Positions 6,005-11,949 of a DNA stretch of 11,949 bases are shown piece by piece (within the stretch, counting starts at the first letter, position 1; each line of letters opens with the position of its first letter). Below the pieces are notes generated by a model. That model saw nothing but the letters and a program-made list of their open reading frames with translations. It did no database searches and had not been told where the DNA came from. A program made the position numbers and the translations under genes. Origin of the DNA: JAGVMG01 sp964461105 (GTDB lineage: Bacteria; Chlamydiota; Chlamydiia; Chlamydiales; Rhabdochlamydiaceae); assembly GCA_964461105.1 (NCBI GenBank), contig CAYWSY010000064.1:1-11949 (forward strand). The letters run 5' to 3'.

Positions 6005-8427
6005 TGTTTTTTTACCCTGTATAATGTGATTGTATCAGTAAAGCCTTTTAATGTGATCTGAGGAAGCTCCTCGAGCGGAATGTTTTCTTTGACTTTTGGT
6101 TCATTATAGGTGTCTTTAGAGATCAAAATTTCCATTCCTTTTGCAGTGTTGCAAATGCGAGAGGCGAGGTTAACACAGCTCCCTGTTGCGGTGTAATTCA
6201 GTCGATTTGCTGCGCCCATATTTCCAACAAGTGCCATGCCAGTGTGTATGCCGATTCCCATTTCAACGACAGGCAACTGCTCTTTACGGTTATTTTCATT
6301 CCACTCTTTTAATGCAGTAATTATTTCTTGTGCACATAAAACTGCTTTTAAGGCGTTGTCTTCCATTGGCACGGGGGCGCCAAAAATCACCATGACTTCA
6401 TCACCGACAAATTTGTCAATGACACCATGGTGATGATCAATGACTGCTGAGATTTTTGTCATGCAGGTGTTGAGGAGATTAACGACATCCTTAGGGGCCA
6501 TATTTTGTGTAAGGGCGGAGAATCCTCGAATATCGGCAAAGAGGATGGTGATTTTCTTCTCCTCGCCGCCGAGCTGAAGGTTCCCTTTTAAGATTTCACG
6601 GGCAATTTCTTGAGAAACGACCTTGTTAAGGACACCTTTCATTTTTTCTTTTTCTCTCAATCCGATGACCATCTCTTCGAATGAAGAACAGAGGACAGAG
6701 ATTTCATCGTGATGTGTGCTTTTGGGAATATCAACTTCTTCTAATTTTCCAATAGCCACTTTTTTCATGGAGCGTGCGAGGGCAACAATTGGTTGAGTAA
6801 GAAGGGAAGATACTCGTAGGGTGAGCAAAATGGAGACGGCAAGAAGAATTAGACCTGTGATGTATAGGTTTAGGAGAATCGATTCAACGATATTTCGACT
6901 CTCTTTCCTTAAGTCGCGCAAGAGTGCAAACTCTTTTTTCTCTGGAGTGAGGAGAAGAAAGTGCAGATCAATTTCAGTGAAGGGGTGAAGATTTAAATAA
7001 AAATAGGCCTCTCCTCTCCAGTTAACGACTCCTGTTTTTTGTTCAAGCATCTGTTCAATGGGCAGGTCTATTTCGGAGAGCGGTAATTTTCCTGCGCGAT
7101 CAAATGCGCTGGCGATCTTACCTCCATGTACAAGTAATGTCGTTTCCCGAATCGCAAGGACCATATTTTGTAAAATTTTATCAAAATCGACGCCAATAGT
7201 TAAAAACCCTTCGGCTCCTTCTTGATTTGCTTTCGAAACAATGAATCGGGCGGTATTTCCAAAATAGATTTGATTGGATTTCGGAGGCGTCATTAAAGCT
7301 AGGGAGTTAGCGAGATCTGATTTCTGACTGGGTGTAGAGTGTTGCTGAAAATAAATGCGGTCATTAAAGACGGGTTCTGGAAAAAACACATCTTTGGCCT
7401 GGAGTCCGACACCGACTTCATCATGAAGAAAGAAAAGGCCAATCCCTTCAGGGACAGGGAATGTAAAAAGATCGTTTCCAAACAGTCCCGTGTCGAAAAG
7501 AGTCAGAAATAACCAGATGAGATTGACTTCTGTATAACGGACAACGATGTCTTCAAGATGGGCCTCCATCGATGTTCCAATAGAGGTGTTTGTTAAGAGG
7601 GATTGGCCGGGAATGCGGAAGAGATGCCCCCCTTGAAATGCGATGGCTTTTTTGAGGATCTCATTAACTTGTCCAAAATTCAATGCAGCTGGGCTGATTG
7701 AGTTTGCTTTGAGAGCGGTTTGAGCTGCTTGAAGAGAGAGAGAGAGCTCATCGACGTGTAAAAAATACCCATCGGTCCAAGGAAGAGCGATCGGATCGAG
7801 TTGCGTAGTTGGATTTAAGGAAAAGGGGAGAGACGACAATGACCCGACATCAAAGAGAAGATAGGGGATCGGATCTACCCCATAAACCTTTTCATCGGTA
7901 TTTGTAATCCCTTTGTTGTCGGTATTTTCAGCATAAGGAATCCGAATGGCAAAATAAGGTTTGGGGCGTTGATCGAGGTAAACCCAGGCAAAATTCTCAT
8001 TAATTCCGATCCGGTAAGTGGGTTTCATCGCTGCTGTATTAGGAATGATGGTCGCTTTTTGTTGGGGAGTTGTGTTTTGGATGAGATCGATCCAATTAAA
8101 ATTCAAGAGAAGTTCTGCGGCGTTTTCCCAGGTTCCTTTTTTTGAATTCATTTGAGTGGGGCCAAAGCGAAGATTTTCAATTTTTAGACTGGTCAGATTA
8201 TTGAGCAGCGCATTGACGTTAGTGTCGGTTTCAGCGATCAGCCATGCGGCAAAATTTTCCAAATCTTCCCGATTTTCTTCGTTTAAGGTCATGATCCGAT
8301 CGCGCACATTTTGTTCTGATTTTTCGATAGAGCGATTTAGGACATATGACTGTATAAAAGAGGAAATAATAGCTGTTGCTAGGAATAAGCCGCTGACTAA
8401 GAGAAATAATCGCGTGCGTAATTTCAT
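6001..8427 (-). CDS. Membrane class III adenylate/guanylate cyclase with large external sensor and HAMP domain
   Basis: The 808-residue receptor cyclase has a membrane segment at about 7-29, an extracytoplasmic region of nearly 490 residues, a second segment at about 516-537, a HAMP linker (about 538-592), a short helix and a cyclase domain (about 622-806). Catalytic residues are complete: metal-binding Asp632 (FADIRGFS) and Asp676 (DKFVGDE), base-reading Lys672 and Thr746 (YTATG), and transition-state Asn753 and Arg757 (VNLASR). The Lys/Thr pair is typical of class IIIb adenylate cyclases, so cAMP is the likelier product, though GMP cyclisation cannot be excluded. The sensor may be Cache-like, judged only from topology; its signal is unknown. 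The gene follows the TpsB gene by nine nt, lacks a visible Shine-Dalgarno and overlaps the hydrolase by four nt, suggesting coupled translation. Confidence 0.9.
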   Translation of the reverse strand: MKLRTRLFLLVSGLFLATAIISSFIQSYVLNRSIEKSEQNVRDRIMTLNEENREDLENFAAWLIAETDTNVNALLNNLTSLKIENLRFGPTQMNSKKGTWENAAELLLNFNWIDLIQNTTPQQKATIIPNTAAMKPTYRIGINENFAWVYLDQRPKPYFAIRIPYAENTDNKGITNTDEKVYGVDPIPYLLFDVGSLSSLPFSLNPTTQLDPIALPWTDGYFLHVDELSLSLQAAQTALKANSISPAALNFGQVNEILKKAIAFQGGHLFRIPGQSLLTNTSIGTSMEAHLEDIVVRYTEVNLIWLFLTLFDTGLFGNDLFTFPVPEGIGLFFLHDEVGVGLQAKDVFFPEPVFNDRIYFQQHSTPSQKSDLANSLALMTPPKSNQIYFGNTARFIVSKANQEGAEGFLTIGVDFDKILQNMVLAIRETTLLVHGGKIASAFDRAGKLPLSEIDLPIEQMLEQKTGVVNWRGEAYFYLNLHPFTEIDLHFLLLTPEKKEFALLRDLRKESRNIVESILLNLYITGLILLAVSILLTLRVSSLLTQPIVALARSMKKVAIGKLEEVDIPKSTHHDEISVLCSSFEEMVIGLREKEKMKGVLNKVVSQEIAREILKGNLQLGGEEKKITILFADIRGFSALTQNMAPKDVVNLLNTCMTKISAVIDHHHGVIDKFVGDEVMVIFGAPVPMEDNALKAVLCAQEIITALKEWNENNRKEQLPVVEMGIGIHTGMALVGNMGAANRLNYTATGSCVNLASRICNTAKGMEILISKDTYNEPKVKENIPLEELPQITLKGFTDTITLYRVKKQ

Positions 8428-8436
8428 GATTTTGTT

Positions 8437-10095
8437 TTAGTAGCTCCCTACCACACTGAAATGGATCATTGCAGGACCACCGCCGTAGTAGCGTTTTTTC
8501 TGTAGTTTATAGCCGACATCCAATCGTGCTGTTAGGTATTCGCTGTAGTTATAGCGGATTCCAGGGCCCACGCCCGCGATGTAATTTGCTTTAAATGTTG
8601 GGGCAGGAGCCTTGTGGTTGGATCCCCAGCCATTATCGAAAAAGGCTAAGAATTGAATCGAGTCGTTACAGGATCGACACCAGTGTTTAATTAAAGGGAG
8701 TCGGGGAGAGCGGATTTCAATGGTGCCAAGGAGCGCTGTGTCTGCGCTAATTTGCCATTCTTCATAACCACGCACGGTATCAAACCCTCCGATTCCGTAT
8801 TGTTCGCTTGGGAGGAGGTTTTGGGTTGAGATTTGGCCTCTTGTTAACATGTAGAAGGACCATCTACCAGGAAGGCTTTGAAGATAGGAGAGCCCTCCTC
8901 GGAAATAGACCCAGGTGTGTTTGGCGCCAGTTCTTAATTGACGGTAGTCGAAATTGCTTTGATCGCCTACCCAAGCCCCTGGAGACCAAAATAGGCTTCC
9001 ATTGAAATTAAGCGCGTAGCTGTTTTGTATATAAGCCCCTTTATATTCCAAAGCGACTTGAGTTAAATTAACGATCGTTCCTGACTGAGGAGCATTTGTT
9101 GTAAAAAGGAAAGTGTTATTAGTGCGTTTAAAGTCTCCTCCAACAATGATGTCTTGGGAGAGGGAATCGGAAATCCTTAAGGGAATGTCATAGCGCAGGC
9201 TGGTTTGATAGCTCCATCCGGTATTTTTAAGAGAGGGGATGTTGAGGTGGGGCTCGACTTTTGAATAACCGCCATAGATATTTAAAATATGGTGCCAAGT
9301 CAGAGGAGCGATATATTGAACGGTTATCCCTTGAAACTGGTTGCGGTTATAAGATGCTGTATATTGATAAGAGAGGGTGTGTCCCAGGCCAAAAGCATTT
9401 CCCCAATTTACCCCCATGAACCAACGGTTTCTGCCGATGGATTCGATCCCTGTGTTATCGACGCCTGCATAGAGACGTACCGATCTGCGTTCTTTAATTG
9501 CTAAAGTGATGTCTGTCGTGTACGGTTGCTGCCCAGGAGCGAAAATTACGTCACCTTGAAGAAAGCTGCTTTGATTGATGAAATATAAATTTTGAAGCAG
9601 CTTGGATTGAACAATTTCATCGCCAGGTTTAATCCCAATGAATTTTTTTAATAGTGATGTCGATGACCATTCATTTCCAACAACTGAAACAGTGCCTACA
9701 TGGCTTTCAATCACCCGCAGTTGGATGACGCCATCGGTAATGTCCTGTTTAGGAACTTTGACAAGAACAAAAGGATGAGAGTTGGTTGCGTAGAAGGAGG
9801 TGATTGCTGCTTTCATTTGCTCAATTGTATCCACAGTTACTGGGCCAGCTTCTAAAATAGAATAGAGTTTCTTTTTTAGAACGCTTTGTTTTCCAGGAAG
9901 CGAGAGGCCGATTAATTCCAATCCACAGACCTCTTGGAGTTCTTTTGAAGTGAGAGAGGGGGCGTTTTCTCCATATAGGATGATTTGATGCGTGTGAGCG
10001 CATAATTCTTTTGTTTCAAAGGGAGCCGCGCTGTCGGCATGACAGAGTGTTGAGAATAGAAGTAGAGAGGCAAGAACATAATGTGTACGTAGCAT
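8437..10095 (-). CDS. TpsB/ShlB-FhaC-type outer-membrane transporter (two-partner secretion)
   Basis: The 552-residue protein has a signal peptide (hydrophobic 6-17, probable cleavage after the Cys-His-Ala at 18-20), two POTRA domains (about 58-130 and 131-203) and a beta-barrel from about 205 to the end, with alternating aromatic strands and a terminal aromatic residue (Tyr552). The hallmark VRGY lies at 441-444, preceded by GIGGFDT, and the FFDNGW strand motif lies at 485-490; both are typical of the ShlB/FhaC/HecB branch of the Omp85 superfamily. Such proteins export a large TpsA exoprotein or, less often, insert other proteins. No TpsA-like gene is visible here. A Cys-x-x-Cys pair (473 and 476) occurs in a probable loop. 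It is the first gene of the leftward operon, with a promoter directly upstream and only a weak ribosome-binding sequence. Confidence 0.9.
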   Translation of the reverse strand: MLRTHYVLASLLLFSTLCHADSAAPFETKELCAHTHQIILYGENAPSLTSKELQEVCGLELIGLSLPGKQSVLKKKLYSILEAGPVTVDTIEQMKAAITSFYATNSHPFVLVKVPKQDITDGVIQLRVIESHVGTVSVVGNEWSSTSLLKKFIGIKPGDEIVQSKLLQNLYFINQSSFLQGDVIFAPGQQPYTTDITLAIKERRSVRLYAGVDNTGIESIGRNRWFMGVNWGNAFGLGHTLSYQYTASYNRNQFQGITVQYIAPLTWHHILNIYGGYSKVEPHLNIPSLKNTGWSYQTSLRYDIPLRISDSLSQDIIVGGDFKRTNNTFLFTTNAPQSGTIVNLTQVALEYKGAYIQNSYALNFNGSLFWSPGAWVGDQSNFDYRQLRTGAKHTWVYFRGGLSYLQSLPGRWSFYMLTRGQISTQNLLPSEQYGIGGFDTVRGYEEWQISADTALLGTIEIRSPRLPLIKHWCRSCNDSIQFLAFFDNGWGSNHKAPAPTFKANYIAGVGPGIRYNYSEYLTARLDVGYKLQKKRYYGGGPAMIHFSVVGSY

Positions 10096-10125
10096 GAGAA
10101 AAGCTCTGAGTAGTTGATTAGGTTC

Positions 10126-10154
10126 ATCCTAAATATTTTAATATCTTTCGTCAA
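10126..10154 (-). promoter_or_regulatory. Main promoter of the leftward seven-gene operon
   Basis: On the leftward strand TTGACG (10154-10149) matches five of six -35 positions. It is followed after 17 nt by TAGGAT (10131-10126), which matches four of six -10 positions. Transcription would begin near 10119, about 24 nt before the TpsB ATG. An imperfect palindrome (10155-10170, five-base arms AAACT/AGTTT) adjoins the -35 box and could bind a regulator, but that is speculative. Confidence 0.6.
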
Positions 10155-10226
10155 GAAAACTGAAGTTTCCATGTACAAAATCCCTTGGAGGCTCTATATT
10201 TTATCTCTGAGCTCAACAAATTTTTT

Positions 10227-10255
10227 TTGACCTGAATTATCTTTTGGTAGGAAAT
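10227..10255 (+). promoter_or_regulatory. Weak candidate promoter for the waaF pair
   Basis: TTGACC at 10227-10232 is a good -35 match (five of six). No convincing -10 follows: GGAAAT at 17 nt spacing (10250-10255) matches only three positions, and TAGGAA at 15 nt spacing is no better. If used, transcription would begin near 10262 and the leader would contain both hairpins described next. Confidence 0.3.
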
Positions 10256-10272
10256 AGGGCCTTAGTTCAAAG

Positions 10273-10288
10273 TTGGTTTTATAACCAA
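10273..10288 (+). promoter_or_regulatory. Leader hairpin A upstream of waaF
   Basis: TTGGTT (10273-10278) and AACCAA (10283-10288) are exact reverse complements around the four bases TTAT. As DNA it is a 16-bp interrupted palindrome that could be an operator; as RNA it is a six-pair hairpin. Its right arm shares CCAA with the left arm of hairpin B. Confidence 0.4.
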
Positions 10289-10309
10289 ATAGCTGCCGAA
10301 GCTGTTTGG
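10285..10309 (+). promoter_or_regulatory. Leader hairpin B upstream of waaF
   Basis: CCAAATAGCT (10285-10294) pairs with AGCTGTTTGG (10300-10309) through ten pairs, one of them U-G, around the five-base loop GCCGA. It cannot form together with hairpin A because both need CCAA at 10285-10288. No T run follows, so it is not a plain intrinsic terminator. It ends 35 nt before the ATG. The TTG at 10306 lies inside it. Confidence 0.45.
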
Positions 10310-10344
10310 GCGTCCGACTTTGTGAAGAATCTAAAGTGTGGGTA

Positions 10345-11463
10345 ATGAGATCTCAAAACCATAATAAAACCTCTGATGATTTCGATCGTCTGCCACGATT
10401 GGTTGATGCTCAGCCGCATAATATTGTTGTGCGAATGCCAAATTGGATTGGCGATTTAGTGATGGCGACACCGATTCTCTCTGATTTGAGAACAGCTTTT
10501 CCCAAAGCGCACATTACGGCTATGTGCAGATCCCCTATTTGCGAGCTATTAAAAGAAGCCCCTGAAATTGATGAGCTTTTTTGTTTTAGCAAAGCAAGTG
10601 GATTTGGTAGGCGGAGCGAAAAACGCAGTGTCATTGAGAAGTTGCGCCAGGGGAAATTTGATTTGGGTATTTTGCTAACCCATTCCTTTTCTTCTGCATG
10701 GTGGTTCTGGCAGGGGAAGATTGCGCGTAGAATCGGTTATGATTGCAACGGGCGCAAATTACTTCTTACTGACAGCATCTCGCTTCCGAATGAGATTCAA
10801 AAACAGCACTTGGTTGTCACTTATAAAATGTTACTCGAGCTTGTTGGTATTCCGATCTCAGAGACCCCCCCTCGGCTTTATTTGGCAGATAAGGAAATTG
10901 AAGAAGCGAAACATTTGTTAATGCAGCGAGGGATTCCAGAGGGATCCATTGTGATCGGAATTAATCCTGGAGCAACTTATGGATCTGCAAAATGTTGGCT
11001 TCCAGAGCGCTTTCGGGAAGTTGCTGAACGTCTGTTAAAGGATCAAGATGTGTACTTGGTTTTTTTCGGCGATCAGGCGACTTCAACTCTTGTTAGAGAG
11101 ATTTGCCAAGGGCTATCTTCCCGTGTGGTGAATTTAGCTGGAACGACGTCTTTGCGGCAGCTTGCTAGTTTAATTTCTCTATGTGATGTCTTGTTAACTA
11201 ATGACAGTGGTCCGATGCATATTGCGGATGCGCTCAATACTCCAATTGTTGCTTTATTTGGGTCAACAAGTGAAGTGGTGACAGGGCCTTATCGGTCTTC
11301 GGGAACGGTGATTCATAAACATGTGGATTGTTCTCCTTGTTATCAACGCACATGTCCTATTGATTTTCGCTGTATGAAACGGATTGAAGCTGACGAGGTG
11401 TACAACGCCATTCAAAAAACGATCCGTCCGAAACGATCTAAGCTTCACATCACCGCATCGTGA
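10345..11463 (+). CDS. waaF: WaaF-like heptosyltransferase (ADP-heptose:LPS, GT9 family)
   Basis: GT9 enzymes of this type transfer heptose from ADP-heptose to the LPS inner core on the cytoplasmic face of the inner membrane. The 372-residue protein has the family blocks in order: MPNWIGDLVMATP (31-43) with the probable catalytic Asp37, NPGATYGSAKCW (207-218) with Lys216, and TNDSGPMHIADAL (285-297) in the nucleotide-sugar pocket. A late cysteine group (329, 332, 337, 343) resembles that of many WaaF proteins. The first 25 residues are extra and charged. ATG 10345 was chosen; GTG 10336, better spaced from the purine tract at 10324-10329, is an alternative, and TTG 10306 lies in a hairpin. The acceptor is inferred, and in a chlamydia the sugar could differ from heptose. 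A second GT9-like gene follows after six nt. Confidence 0.87.
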   Translation: MRSQNHNKTSDDFDRLPRLVDAQPHNIVVRMPNWIGDLVMATPILSDLRTAFPKAHITAMCRSPICELLKEAPEIDELFCFSKASGFGRRSEKRSVIEKLRQGKFDLGILLTHSFSSAWWFWQGKIARRIGYDCNGRKLLLTDSISLPNEIQKQHLVVTYKMLLELVGIPISETPPRLYLADKEIEEAKHLLMQRGIPEGSIVIGINPGATYGSAKCWLPERFREVAERLLKDQDVYLVFFGDQATSTLVREICQGLSSRVVNLAGTTSLRQLASLISLCDVLLTNDSGPMHIADALNTPIVALFGSTSEVVTGPYRSSGTVIHKHVDCSPCYQRTCPIDFRCMKRIEADEVYNAIQKTIRPKRSKLHITAS

Positions 11464-11469
11464 GGTTCG

Positions 11470-11949
11470 ATGTTTAAAAAACTGTGGAGAACTTACGGAA
11501 TTAATCCTCTAGATAGGCGCCTGCGCAAAGCGCGGCGCGCTCAGGCAAAGCGTGTTCTTATTTGTTGGAATCGCGGTCTTGGTGATATTGCTCTTGGGAT
11601 GTACGCGCTGATTCATCGAATTTTTCACTATCTTCCTGATGCGGAAATCACATTTTTAACTCGCAGCGATTTGGCACAAGGATTTTTACTGCTTAAAAAT
11701 ATCACAGTACTGGTTGATTCTGAAATGAAGCGAAAAAAGCTCTTTAATCTCGATGAATCTTTAGCTAAACATCAGCTTAAATGTGCAGATTTTGACGTGG
11801 TATTAGAGTCTCCAGATCCAACATATTGGTTAAAATGGCAGCTTGGGAATTTGGTCCCACGCCTGCAGTGGAACCCGGAGTGGGACGCTTTACATGTGGA
11901 TGTTTCGATCGATCCTTCCAAACGGTATTTAGGGGTGCATGTTCAGACG
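11470..11949 (+). CDS. GT9/heptosyltransferase-like protein, 5' part only (cut by right edge)
   Basis: The reading frame stays open for 160 codons from the ATG at 11470 to the window end. A basic N-terminus (residues 17-28) is followed by RVLICWNRGLGDIALGMYAL (29-48), which matches the GT9 N-terminal fold: a beta strand, then Gly-Leu-Gly-Asp with Asp39 aligned to the catalytic Asp of WaaF and WaaC. Beyond residue 60 (AEITFLTRSDLA) it continues like a GT9 first Rossmann domain, then becomes unfamiliar. The sugar-nucleotide site lies outside the window, so the substrate is unknown. The start lies six nt after the waaF stop, with GAGG overlapping that stop as a plausible Shine-Dalgarno, so the two are probably one transcription unit for envelope glycan assembly. 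Confidence 0.75.
   Translation, partial: MFKKLWRTYGINPLDRRLRKARRAQAKRVLICWNRGLGDIALGMYALIHRIFHYLPDAEITFLTRSDLAQGFLLLKNITVLVDSEMKRKKLFNLDESLAKHQLKCADFDVVLESPDPTYWLKWQLGNLVPRLQWNPEWDALHVDVSIDPSKRYLGVHVQT

Larger units (their letters stand above)
10096..10344. other. Divergent intergenic region
   Basis: This gap separates the leftward operon from the rightward glycosyltransferase pair. It holds the leftward promoter, a run of eight T followed by a possible rightward promoter, and two overlapping hairpins in the putative waaF leader. Two leftward and rightward open frames reaching into it (from 10178 and 10306) are out of frame with, or simple extensions of, the flanking genes. Confidence 0.7.

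Noticed and set aside
7734..7746. GA dinucleotide run in the cyclase gene as a phase-variation tract
   Set aside because: Only six and a half units, encoding an ordinary Leu-Ser-Leu-Ser stretch in the middle of a large sensor; too short to argue for slippage.
9912..10178. Leftward 88-residue frame overlapping the TpsB start
   Set aside because: It lies in another frame over a well-supported signal peptide and POTRA coding region and has no family features.
10306..10344. TTG at 10306 as the waaF start
   Set aside because: It lies inside hairpin B, has no Shine-Dalgarno sequence and adds residues unlike the family; ATG 10345 or GTG 10336 is more credible.

Overview
The window looks like chromosomal DNA from a member of the phylum Chlamydiae outside the family Chlamydiaceae (a Waddlia-, Parachlamydia-, Simkania- or Estrella-like 'environmental' chlamydia). 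The main argument is gene order, recalled and not searched: psd, mnmE (thdF/trmE) and nth lie next to each other, as in Chlamydia, and ruvC-ruvA also form a pair there. Two-partner-secretion transporters, class III cyclases and heptosyltransferase-like enzymes suit the larger genomes of the environmental families. The family-level assignment is weak.

Layout. Positions 1-438 hold no convincing gene. They contain a very long hairpin at the left edge (1-76), an AT-rich palindrome, and a good sigma-70/sigma-66-type promoter (381-410). That promoter serves a rightward pair joined by an ATGA overlap: a small secreted helical protein of unknown function (439-867) and phosphatidylserine decarboxylase (864-1790). 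psd runs tail to tail into nth, sharing 20 bp of coding sequence.

From 10095 back to 1771, seven leftward genes are packed so tightly that they look like one operon: an outer-membrane TpsB/ShlB-type transporter, a two-TM class III nucleotide cyclase with a large extracytoplasmic sensor and a HAMP domain, an exported class-3-lipase-like hydrolase, ruvC, ruvA, mnmE and nth. Gaps are 9 nt or less, or are overlaps, except for 48 nt before mnmE, where a TATAAT box suggests an internal promoter. The main promoter (TTGACG, 17 nt, TAGGAT) lies just upstream of the transporter gene. Three envelope or signalling genes therefore sit ahead of four DNA-repair and tRNA-modification genes.

The 249-nt divergent region (10096-10344) separates this operon from a rightward pair of GT9 glycosyltransferases: a complete WaaF-like heptosyltransferase (10345-11463) and a second, more divergent GT9-like gene cut by the right edge (11470 onward). 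Two overlapping, mutually exclusive hairpins lie in the probable waaF leader.

No tRNA, rRNA, CRISPR array, insertion sequence or phage gene was recognised. The most useful leads are the mixed seven-gene operon, the transporter without a visible TpsA substrate, the cyclase-hydrolase coupling, the unusual iron-sulfur tail of Nth, the 1-76 hairpin and the waaF leader structures.
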